A DNA stretch of 8,578 bases, from assembly GCA_964433975.1 (NCBI GenBank), contig CAYSSS010000068.1, forward strand, positions 1 through 8,578, written 5' to 3'. Below the pieces are notes generated by a model. The model saw only the letters and a list, made by a program, of their open reading frames with translations, had not been told where the DNA came from and did not search any database. The stretch comes from 2-01-FULL-45-10 sp964433975. Its GTDB lineage: Bacteria > Omnitrophota > Gorgyraeia > 2-01-FULL-45-10. The position numbers and the translations under genes were made by a program. Positions 1 through 5,567 of this stretch are shown piece after piece; within the stretch, counting starts at the first letter, position 1, and each line of letters starts with the position of its first letter.

Positions 1-117
1 AGAAAAGAAAAAGATCTGATTTTAAGAATAAGTGGTTTAGTCATTATTTTGGCTGTGATAATATCTCGAAATATGCCCGTATCTGATGAGAAAAGCACTA
101 AACCACTCAAAGAGTAA
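1..117 (+). CDS. C-terminal end of a possible membrane protein (5' truncated by window edge)
   Basis: Frame 1 is open from the window edge to a TAA at 115-117 and encodes 38 residues. The order is a charged start (RKEKD), a hydrophobic run of about 15 residues (LILRISGLVIILAVI), and a polar lysine-rich tail ending KPLKE. That is the usual look of a last transmembrane helix followed by a short cytoplasmic tail. It is the only plus-strand gene I can support, and it converges on the minus-strand tRNA gene. Frame 3 is also open over part of this stretch, and the piece is too short to assign a family, so the call rests on the hydrophobic pattern alone. Confidence 0.35.
   Translation, partial: RKEKDLILRISGLVIILAVIISRNMPVSDEKSTKPLKE
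31..107. repeat. Perfect 11-bp inverted repeat with 55-bp spacer
   Basis: AGTGGTTTAGT at 31-41 is matched exactly by its reverse complement ACTAAACCACT at 97-107. Pairing stops abruptly at both ends (positions 30/108 and 42/96 do not pair). The arms lie inside the presumed C-terminal coding piece and just before its stop, so a transcript could fold into a long-looped hairpin there. Its function is unknown. Confidence 0.6.
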
Positions 118-129
118 ACCAGAGATAGG

Positions 130-331
130 GAGAGGCAGCGAGAGGAGTTTTTAGTTAAATTTCAGCATTACCACCGTCGCGGTACATAAATGGGGTCAGA
201 CCCTTCTGAAGTGAAACTACGCTCTGGGTCAGACCCCTTTACATGACTTTGTCGTCGAAGAATAACACAAAAGGGTCAGACCCATTCACGTAGCAATATA
301 CGCGTTGGGTCAGACCCTTTCTCTGCCTCTC
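130..331. repeat. 9-bp inverted repeat enclosing the REP-like block
   Basis: GAGAGGCAG at 130-138 is the exact reverse complement of CTGCCTCTC at 323-331. Together they enclose all four GGGTCAGACCC palindromes. This gives a roughly 200-bp unit with inverted ends, as in a small non-autonomous element, but I see no flanking target-site duplication. The arms are purine/pyrimidine rich, so a chance match is possible. Confidence 0.35.
189..320. repeat. REP/BIME-like cluster: two hairpins made of four GGGTCAGACCC palindromes
   Basis: The 11-mer GGGTCAGACCC occurs four times in the same orientation, at 193-203, 226-236, 273-283 and 307-317. Each copy is an interrupted palindrome (GGGTC-A-GACCC). 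They form two pairs. Pair 1 gives a stem of 192-203 with 226-237 and a 22-nt loop. Pair 2 gives a stem of 270-283 with 307-320 and a 23-nt loop. Each stem carries a single central A-A mismatch. Flanking bases co-vary within a pair (GGGG with CCCC in pair 1, AAAGGG with CCCTTT in pair 2), which supports hairpin structure. Paired palindromes in an intergenic space match REP elements mobilised by RAYT (TnpA-REP, Y1 transposase) proteins. No such transposase lies in this window. The gene-free stretch from 118 to 350 holds little else. Confidence 0.75.
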
Positions 332-350
332 TGTTTTCGAGAGTGGTACA

Positions 351-427
351 TGGTGGGCCCGCAAGGACTTGAACCTTGGACCAAGAGATTATGAGTCTCC
401 TGCTCTACCAAACTGAGCTACAGGCCC
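351..427 (-). tRNA. tRNA-Ile2 (CAT anticodon, probably lysidine-modified)
   Basis: The minus strand folds as a complete 77-nt tRNA with encoded CCA. The acceptor stem is GGGCCTG with CGGGCCC, the discriminator is A, and the D arm is GCTC/GAGC. The anticodon stem is GGAGA/TCTCT with loop CTCATAA (anticodon CAT), and the T arm is CAAGG/CCTTG with TTCAAGT. A CAT anticodon allows Met or Ile2. I prefer Ile2, the minor AUA decoder whose C34 is changed to lysidine by TilS. The acceptor stem has the C4-G69 and C5-G68 pairs associated with TilS recognition, and the segment ATAATCTCTTGGTC closely resembles the E. coli Ile2 gene. Elongator tRNA-Met is the alternative. The 3' end faces the REP-like block and the 5' end faces the possible integrase relic. 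Confidence 0.93.
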
Positions 428-484
428 ACGAATGTAACTGCTGTATTTTCAAAGAGTTGCGATATTTCAAAACTTTAAGATTTT

Positions 485-580
485 TTAGAGAATATCCTTT
501 TGTGCCCAAATTGTGTCCATTGACGTACGCCTTAAATCGTCAAAGTGAAAATTGATTATACCCAATTTTCTTATGTCTGT
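485..580 (-). pseudogene. Possible decayed tyrosine recombinase (integrase) fragment
   Basis: A minus-strand frame from 580 to a TAA at 485-487 translates to 31 residues beginning TDIRKLGIINFHFDDLRRTS and ending MDTIWAQKDIL. The stretch GIINFHFDDLRRT resembles the box of phage-type integrases that normally reads FHFHDLRRT or FHDLRHT, with the catalytic His replaced by Asp. The rest of the C-terminal domain, including the Tyr motif, is absent, so any parent gene has suffered a large deletion. A tRNA gene is a common integrase target and lies next to it. The relic is on the 5' side of the tRNA, whereas most elements enter at the 3' end, which weakens the reading. There is no Shine-Dalgarno site and the frame is short; chance similarity is possible. 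Confidence 0.3.
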
Positions 581-624
581 AAAGAAAGAATTATTCTGAC
601 ACAGACTTAGTGAACATCGCACTT

Positions 625-657
625 AATCGTGCCATAATCGTGCCATAATCGTGCCAT
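625..657. repeat. Three perfect tandem copies of an 11-bp unit
   Basis: AATCGTGCCAT is repeated exactly at 625-635, 636-646 and 647-657. On the minus strand the unit is ATGGCACGATT and starts 8 bases past the stop of the AlbA_2/GHKL gene. Because 11 is not a multiple of 3, the three copies read in three successive frames. Continuing in frame beyond the TAG stop they give LWHDYGTIMARL, in which WHD, YGTI and MARL are the same DNA in different frames. Confidence 0.9.
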
Positions 658-665
658 AGTTTTGG

Positions 666-2054
666 CTATTCCCGCAACTTATATTTTAAACTTCGACCGC
701 TCCCTAGAGACGCAATAACTTTCTTGTCGATGAGGTCGTTTAAATCCCTGTTTGCCTGCCTCACAGAGATACCCGCTAAATCAACATATTGCTTGCGCGA
801 AATCTCTCCACGCTGCTTAATAAACCCCATTGCCTTTTTTTGCCGATCATTCAAATTTAATTTATGAAGCTTCTGATCATCAATAGCCTTTTCAAAACTT
901 TTGCCTGGGCCCATCAAAGTAATTTCGAAGCCGCCGGAATTGTTCGCGAATATCGGATCCGGCAAATTATCCTGTCGCATCTCATCCACAATTCGGTTGG
1001 TTCCTCTACCCCAGCGCTCGATATATTTAATCAGATAGAGCCTGTCCGCAAGGAATGGATTGCGCGGAATTGATCTGTGTTTCACCTTCAATTGCTCCGG
1101 CGTAAGCTGTTTAGATAATTCTCCGGGATTCCAAATTTCTATGCGATCATCGTATACGGCCAACTGAATGTCAGCATTTGAAAAATAATCTCTATGAGCC
1201 AACGCGTTATTAAGCGCCTCTTCAAGCGCTCTTAATGGATACTCCCATTTGTCATACCGCTGATTCGCGTCAAAGAAAACTGCTTTCTTGATATATTCAG
1301 CGATAAATCTCAATGCGTTCTCACGAATTTCGGGAATAGTTCCTTCTAAAACCTTCATATCAAGAAAGTCATGCCCTTCCGTTCCCTTGATTCGACCAGC
1401 TCTTATTTTCGCTTGAACGAAAAACTTCTGCGGATCCTTACCAAATAGTAAAATAGCCGTATTGTTAGGTTTCCCACTATGCAGGACTTTCAAATATTCC
1501 AATGCTTCTTTAGTTGAAACCTTTTCCGGAATGGTAAGCCTTCGCTCCTCAAGAGCTTTTTTCATAAACCATTTAACCTTATTACTATCTATATCCTTTA
1601 ACTTTGCGCCCTTGCAGATTTGCGTATCAAACTGCAATTTGTCCTTATGTTTCTCGAGGATACGATTCTCATAATCGTCCTTACTCATCTGCCGGGTGGA
1701 TTTCCCTACTCGGATATACGGTTTGCCGTTGGCCAAAACCAGTTTGTCATGAGATTCCTTAACATCAATAATAATGACTTCTTTGCTGTCGATCTTCGTA
1801 ACAGTAACGTGCGGATGAATCTTTGGTTCTGTATGTTGAGCAATACGATTGGTGAGGTTCTCAATAGTATCTTTTCCGATAGAAACACCGATGATCTTGC
1901 CGTCCTTGGAAACACCAATAAAAACCCTGCCGCCGTCTGTATTCGAGAATGCCGTAATACTTTCAATGATTTCATTGATCTGCGAAAGGGATGGTTTCCA
2001 TTCGATAACCGTTGACTCAGCTGCTCCAATTAATTTTGATATACTTTTAATCAT
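666..2054 (-). CDS. AlbA_2 (Schlafen-type) / GHKL ATPase / winged-helix protein
   Basis: This 462-residue cytoplasmic protein belongs to the large family often labelled ATP-binding or RecG-like, whose biochemical role is poorly defined. Residues ~14-130 form the AlbA_2 domain (IEWK near 17-20, ITAFSNTDGGRVFIGV at 33-48, PYIRVGKST at 112-120). Residues ~265-385 are a GHKL-type ATPase half: N box ALEEALNNALAHRDY near 276-290, DDRIEIWNPGEL at 302-313 and a glycine-rich RWGRGTNRI at 347-355. Residues ~400-460 are a winged helix (QKKAMGFIKQRGEISRKQYVDLAGIS). The start is the ATG at 2052-2054 because GGAG lies 8 bases upstream; an in-frame GTG 30 bases upstream lacks such a site. It follows the helicase operon after 117 bp, so it may be transcribed separately. 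The winged helix suggests DNA binding and possibly autoregulation (inference). A homologous tail is encoded just after its TAG stop. Confidence 0.9.
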   Translation of the reverse strand: MIKSISKLIGAAESTVIEWKPSLSQINEIIESITAFSNTDGGRVFIGVSKDGKIIGVSIGKDTIENLTNRIAQHTEPKIHPHVTVTKIDSKEVIIIDVKESHDKLVLANGKPYIRVGKSTRQMSKDDYENRILEKHKDKLQFDTQICKGAKLKDIDSNKVKWFMKKALEERRLTIPEKVSTKEALEYLKVLHSGKPNNTAILLFGKDPQKFFVQAKIRAGRIKGTEGHDFLDMKVLEGTIPEIRENALRFIAEYIKKAVFFDANQRYDKWEYPLRALEEALNNALAHRDYFSNADIQLAVYDDRIEIWNPGELSKQLTPEQLKVKHRSIPRNPFLADRLYLIKYIERWGRGTNRIVDEMRQDNLPDPIFANNSGGFEITLMGPGKSFEKAIDDQKLHKLNLNDRQKKAMGFIKQRGEISRKQYVDLAGISVRQANRDLNDLIDKKVIASLGSGRSLKYKLRE

Positions 2055-2074
2055 CAGATTCTTCTCCGAAACAG

Positions 2075-2083
2075 AATATAACA
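2075..2083 (-). promoter_or_regulatory. Possible extended -10 promoter for the AlbA_2/GHKL gene
   Basis: On the minus strand TGTTATATT is a TGn plus -10 hexamer (TATATT, 5 of 6 to consensus) ending 20 bases before the ATG at 2054. The -35 position 17 bases upstream (TTCCAT) is poor, so recognition would rely on the extended -10. It would give a very short leader containing the GGAG site. This is a sequence match only. Confidence 0.25.
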
Positions 2084-2171
2084 CAGGCTAAGCGAAAATG
2101 GAAGGTAAAAACTGTAGTAAGGGTCTGGTCGTATTCAATGAATTATAGAGATGTGGTGGCGGCTTTTTGGG

Positions 2172-2579
2172 CTATTTGCCAATTTTAAATCTCTCCGCTG
2201 CAATTAACCCTGAGCCTGTCGAATGGGTCATTTCTTTCTTTAAGGAATCGATTATAAACCCATCTATTCGTTTCCAAATATAAGATATGAACTTAACGGG
2301 ATGAGGGTTTCCTTGTTTATCACGGTAACTAAGGTCATAACTTTCGATCTTTTTATAAATGATTAGTATAGCATCGCCGATCAAATCATCTTCAAAGCGG
2401 TGAACCAAACTAGGAAATACTATTCTGCGAATTCTGAATTTCAAAAAACCCATATGGCGAAAAATAATCTCGTCCCTGCTTTTCTTTGAGCCCTTTTGAG
2501 CCTCTGAGATCAAACGCCTTTCTTCTGATAAAGAAATTTTCGGATAGCGTTGAATGATGGCACCGTAAGATCTCCGCAT
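2172..2579 (-). CDS. Sigma-70 region-2-like protein lacking region 4
   Basis: The 135-residue product matches the core of sigma-70 factors. ISLSEERRLISEAQKGSKKSRDEIIFRH (15-42) corresponds to the end of region 1.2 and region 2.1. FEDDLIGDAILIIYKKIESYD (62-82) is the region 2.2 core-polymerase contact helix (usual form DLIQEGNIGLIKAIEKFD). VKFISYIWKRIDGFIIDSLKKE (95-116) is region 2.3-2.4 (usual form FSTYAxWxIRxAI). It then ends after 19 more residues, without regions 3 or 4 that read the -35 element. It may be a minimal sigma-like or anti-host regulator, or a truncated gene. The tail MTHSTGSGL (117-125) is encoded by a dispersed palindromic repeat, which favours truncation. It lies 21 bp after the helicase stop in the same frame, with no clear Shine-Dalgarno site, so coupled translation is likely. 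Confidence 0.72.
   Translation of the reverse strand: MRRSYGAIIQRYPKISLSEERRLISEAQKGSKKSRDEIIFRHMGFLKFRIRRIVFPSLVHRFEDDLIGDAILIIYKKIESYDLSYRDKQGNPHPVKFISYIWKRIDGFIIDSLKKEMTHSTGSGLIAAERFKIGK
2208..2227. repeat. Dispersed repeat of the CCCTGAGCCTGTCGAA type inside the sigma-like gene
   Basis: Plus-strand CCCTGAGCCTGTCGAATGGG (minus strand CCCATTCGACAGGCTCAGGG) closely matches a short repeat that I recall as scattered in many copies through the genomes of several bacterial phyla. Only one copy is present in this window. It supplies codons 117-125 of the sigma-like protein, exactly where homology to region 2 ends. That its arrival cost the gene its region 4 is inference. Confidence 0.5.
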
Positions 2580-2600
2580 GATTATTAGTACCCATTCCGT

Positions 2601-5006
2601 CTATCCTTCTTTTACAAAATATCCGATATTTTTATATATTTTCAATCTCTTTTGATGCATATTCCAAAGCACCGACACTTCTTTGTCTACATAGTCGTAA
2701 ATTTGCACATCCTTTTTGCCAGGATAATCGCGATGAAGCCTCCCAGCATACTGAATCAGCTTCCCTTTAAATGAAATAGGCATCGTTATAAAAAGCGTAT
2801 CTAGTCTCGGGTCATCAAATCCTTCTCCTATATACGCGCCTGTAGCTAGAATCGCTTTCTTCTTATCTTGTGAAGAACGAGCAAGCTCTTGTAATATCTC
2901 TTTCCGATTCTTTGTTTTTACTCCGCCATGGAGAACGGCTAGGTATTCGGCCTTATCCTTAAGCATGTCGGCTAATAGTTCGAGATGCTCTCTGCGCTCA
3001 GTAAGAATAATAGGAAATCTACCGGCATCAATGGCATGTATAATATCTTCGACTATCAAATTATTTCTATTTTCATCATTTACCAGTTTTGGCCAAACAT
3101 CATAAATATTAGTACGTTCGGACCATTCGCAAACAAATTCTGTAAATCTTGGTACCACAGTAAATGCGGAGATTTCCTGATTTATATCTTTGGCCTTCAT
3201 GCGGTAGCTTATTGGGCCGCATTGCATGTGAATAATTGGCTGATGGCCATCGCGACGATACGGAGTTGCCGTAAGCCCCAGTATATATTTTGCTTTAGCC
3301 TGCATTAAGACTCTTTCAAAAGAAACTGCGGATACATGATGACACTCATCTACTATAACAAATCCGTAATCGGCTATTCTGTCATCTACCGTACCTTTTC
3401 GTTCCATGCTTTGTATCATGGCTATATCCAACATTCCGTTCGGATTGTTTTTACCACCACCTATTTGTCCAATATCTTTTAAGTCTAGTCCCAAGAACGA
3501 GCTAAGCCGCATACGCCATTGCTCTATAAGCGGTTTACGATGTACTAAAATCAGCGTACTTGTCCTTATCTTTGCTATAGCATAAATGCTAACAATTGTT
3601 TTGCCGGATCCCGGAGGAGCAACGAAAACCCCGATATCTTTTTTTAATATTTTTCTGGCAGCTGATTTCTGCTCCCTATTCAGAGTACCGAAAAATTTAA
3701 AGTTGGTTTTATCACCCAATATCCTTTCGTCCTTTAGCATTATCTTTATGCTGTATTCTTCCATTAAATAAGATAGATCGTCCAAGCACCCCCTTGGCAA
3801 TGAAAGATATCCATCTGAAATTTCCGAGCAACATATAACTCTCGGTGTTATAGCCGTTGACAACCTCATATTTTGCCTTTTATAAAACTCGGGATTTTGA
3901 AATGCCGCGAGCCGTTTAATTTGGTTAAGAAGTATTGATGGTAAGCTATCGACTTTTATATATATTTTATTGGCAACGACTAATTGAATTTCGCGTGGCA
4001 AATCTTTTATGACCGGCTTAAATCGCTTCTTTCCTGAAGGCAACATCATCCATGGAGGATCATTTTCGTCTGTTGGGCTCATTCTTACGCCTAGAATTTG
4101 CCAGTTTACAAAAGCCTCATGGGAGATTCTCTCGATCTCTAAAAGTGTCATCTTCCTTGTGTTTGACAAAAACTCCCACTGATCAAGGTAGGGATTGTTG
4201 TTGTCGTCTATAAAGACACTATTGCCTCGACTCACCGCGTCTTTCTGAAAAGGCAATGCTATTAAGTTCCCAAAGCCGCCCTTGGGCAATGTATCCTGAT
4301 TAGGAAATAACCTATCATAGCTTTTCATAGTAAGTTGATATCGCCTTGACATGGTTTCCGTGATAATGAAACTACCTAATTTTCTTGCCAATGCCGCTGG
4401 GATTTTTTCTTCAAAAAAGATCCAAGCATGCGCTCCATTACCGGATTTCGATCTTTCTATGGCCACAGGTACACTTTTCTGAGAGCAGGTCTCTTTAAAT
4501 GCGTCAATATTATTAATCCAGCCTTCGCCGTCAAAATCAATGGCTAAAAAATAGCAGGCCTCATCCGATAGCATAGGATAAATACCAATACTACAGACGC
4601 CTTCTAAATGCTTTTTGATAACATCATCGGTCAGTGGAGAAAGTTCTCTATTGGGACATACGGAACATTTAATGGTGGGTTTCTTACAAATATTGCGTAT
4701 CCATTCATTCTTGCAAACGGGGCTATAACCTCTCTTACCTGTCTTTTTGCTTATCCAGTAACGAGCGTGAACATCTTCACGGCCTCGGAAGATATTTCTT
4801 AATAACTGTATTTTTTGCTCGGCAGGAAAACCGGATCTGTTTTCTGCGGGAACTATAGGAGTGTTAATACGTGAGCATAATATATTATAAGGTGTCTCGG
4901 ATTTTCGCTTTTCTAGACCAGCTAATTTTTGGATTAAGTGCTTTTTCTCTGTCTCTAATAATGCTACTCTGGCTTTAAGAAGCTTGATTTCACTCGCTGT
5001 ATCCAT
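2601..5006 (-). CDS. TOTE-type archaeo-eukaryotic primase fused to superfamily 2 DEAD/DEAH helicase
   Basis: The 801-residue multidomain enzyme is predicted to combine primase/polymerase-like and ATP-driven DNA translocation activities in the cytoplasm. Residues 4-36 are a likely coiled coil. Residues ~60-135 hold a metal-binding module with C98, C107, C114 and C117 (KCSVCPNRE). Residues ~140-280 are the primase domain: the acidic pair D157/D159 in AIDFDG, the SGNGAHAW motif with H193, and GNLIALPFQ at 246-254. Residues ~440-780 are the helicase: Walker A APPGSGKT 463-470, LVHRKPLIEQW 487-497, DECH 553-556, LTATP 578-582, GEGFDDP 727-733 and motif VI QYAGRLHR 752-759. All key residues are intact. 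The family is named in Pfam/InterPro as the TOTE conflict system AEP domain and is usually annotated as a helicase or restriction subunit R. The ATG lies 3 bp after the upstream stop, implying coupling. No nuclease domain is visible. Confidence 0.93.
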   Translation of the reverse strand: MDTASEIKLLKARVALLETEKKHLIQKLAGLEKRKSETPYNILCSRINTPIVPAENRSGFPAEQKIQLLRNIFRGREDVHARYWISKKTGKRGYSPVCKNEWIRNICKKPTIKCSVCPNRELSPLTDDVIKKHLEGVCSIGIYPMLSDEACYFLAIDFDGEGWINNIDAFKETCSQKSVPVAIERSKSGNGAHAWIFFEEKIPAALARKLGSFIITETMSRRYQLTMKSYDRLFPNQDTLPKGGFGNLIALPFQKDAVSRGNSVFIDDNNNPYLDQWEFLSNTRKMTLLEIERISHEAFVNWQILGVRMSPTDENDPPWMMLPSGKKRFKPVIKDLPREIQLVVANKIYIKVDSLPSILLNQIKRLAAFQNPEFYKRQNMRLSTAITPRVICCSEISDGYLSLPRGCLDDLSYLMEEYSIKIMLKDERILGDKTNFKFFGTLNREQKSAARKILKKDIGVFVAPPGSGKTIVSIYAIAKIRTSTLILVHRKPLIEQWRMRLSSFLGLDLKDIGQIGGGKNNPNGMLDIAMIQSMERKGTVDDRIADYGFVIVDECHHVSAVSFERVLMQAKAKYILGLTATPYRRDGHQPIIHMQCGPISYRMKAKDINQEISAFTVVPRFTEFVCEWSERTNIYDVWPKLVNDENRNNLIVEDIIHAIDAGRFPIILTERREHLELLADMLKDKAEYLAVLHGGVKTKNRKEILQELARSSQDKKKAILATGAYIGEGFDDPRLDTLFITMPISFKGKLIQYAGRLHRDYPGKKDVQIYDYVDKEVSVLWNMHQKRLKIYKNIGYFVKEG

Positions 5007-5009
5007 GAA

Positions 5010-5561
5010 TTACCGTGATCCATTTTGAATCAGAGAATAACGATCTCTAAAAGCGTCTATTTCTTTGACTGCCTGCCGATAAACCGCTACCTTGGTTAGT
5101 CGATTGGTATCAATATAACAGTCTGCGGGAATTTTACGAAAGTGTTTGAAGAGTTTCCGGACAAATTCATACTTATCTCTGTAGTTTGTGCTGTAAAGCC
5201 ACCTGCCGCCTTGTTCTTTCTTCTTCTTTTTCCCGATTCGCCGGTAAAGCGTCTTCCGCGATGCTTCCAACTTTATTGTAAACATATTTTCAAAAGGCAA
5301 TGCCGCTTTCAAGAATGCTTCTCTGCAATTTAATCCCGTGGTCTCAAGTATACAATTCTTCCACCTGCGCCGTGATAGCTTCCGAAATAACGCAACCCAT
5401 GCATCGGCCTCACCGATGGGCGTCTGTGAAAAACGCGCCCTGTGGTAACCAATACGGATCATCGGCACTTTTAATACCTTGCTCAACCCTCGAGCTAATG
5501 CCGTCTTCCCTGCACCCGGTAAGCCTATAATATGGATAATAGGGGTCGTCTGCTTATGCAT
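5010..5561 (-). CDS. P-loop kinase-like NTPase
   Basis: The 183-residue protein begins with a beta strand and Walker A motif IIHIIGLPGAGKTALARGL (G13-T20), the start of small nucleotide or polynucleotide kinases (AAA_33/zeta-toxin-like superfamily). CILETTGLN (70-78) occupies the place of the second core strand, where such kinases bind substrate or magnesium. ASRKTLYRRIGKKKKKEQGG (100-119) looks like a LID segment with paired arginines (R107, R108) and a highly basic run. The C-terminal region is helical and basic, which suggests a nucleic-acid or phosphorylated substrate (inference). It lies 6 bp after the preceding gene and 3 bp before the primase-helicase, placing it firmly in the operon. 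Substrate cannot be read from sequence; a nucleotide kinase, RNA/DNA 5'-kinase or toxin-type kinase are all possible. Confidence 0.8.
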   Translation of the reverse strand: MHKQTTPIIHIIGLPGAGKTALARGLSKVLKVPMIRIGYHRARFSQTPIGEADAWVALFRKLSRRRWKNCILETTGLNCREAFLKAALPFENMFTIKLEASRKTLYRRIGKKKKKEQGGRWLYSTNYRDKYEFVRKLFKHFRKIPADCYIDTNRLTKVAVYRQAVKEIDAFRDRYSLIQNGSR

Positions 5562-5567
5562 TTTTTC

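Noticed and set aside
189..320. CRISPR array reading of the four GGGTCAGACCC copies
   Set aside because: Repeats are only 11 bp and palindromic, spacing alternates 33/47/34 bp, and no cas gene is present; REP-like hairpins fit better.
334..350. Rho-independent terminator after the tRNA (CTCTC/GAGAG on the minus strand)
   Set aside because: The stem is only 5 bp and no U-run follows.
2172..2190. Frameshift that would restore sigma region 4 downstream of the region-2 gene
   Set aside because: None of the downstream minus-strand frames I read up to the AlbA_2 gene resembles region 4; the in-frame continuation is proline-rich and ends at another TAG.
666..2603. Recoding of TAG as a sense codon, because three genes end in TAG and have open frames beyond it
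   Set aside because: Over 2,000 codons in this window contain no internal in-frame TAG, and the three TAGs sit where homology ends. The standard code is consistent.
5300..5530. Plus-strand open frames of 60-130 codons opposite the main genes (for example this one and 1620-2015)
   Set aside because: They lie wholly antisense to well-supported proteins, have no ribosome-binding sites or recognisable motifs, and are explained as shadows.
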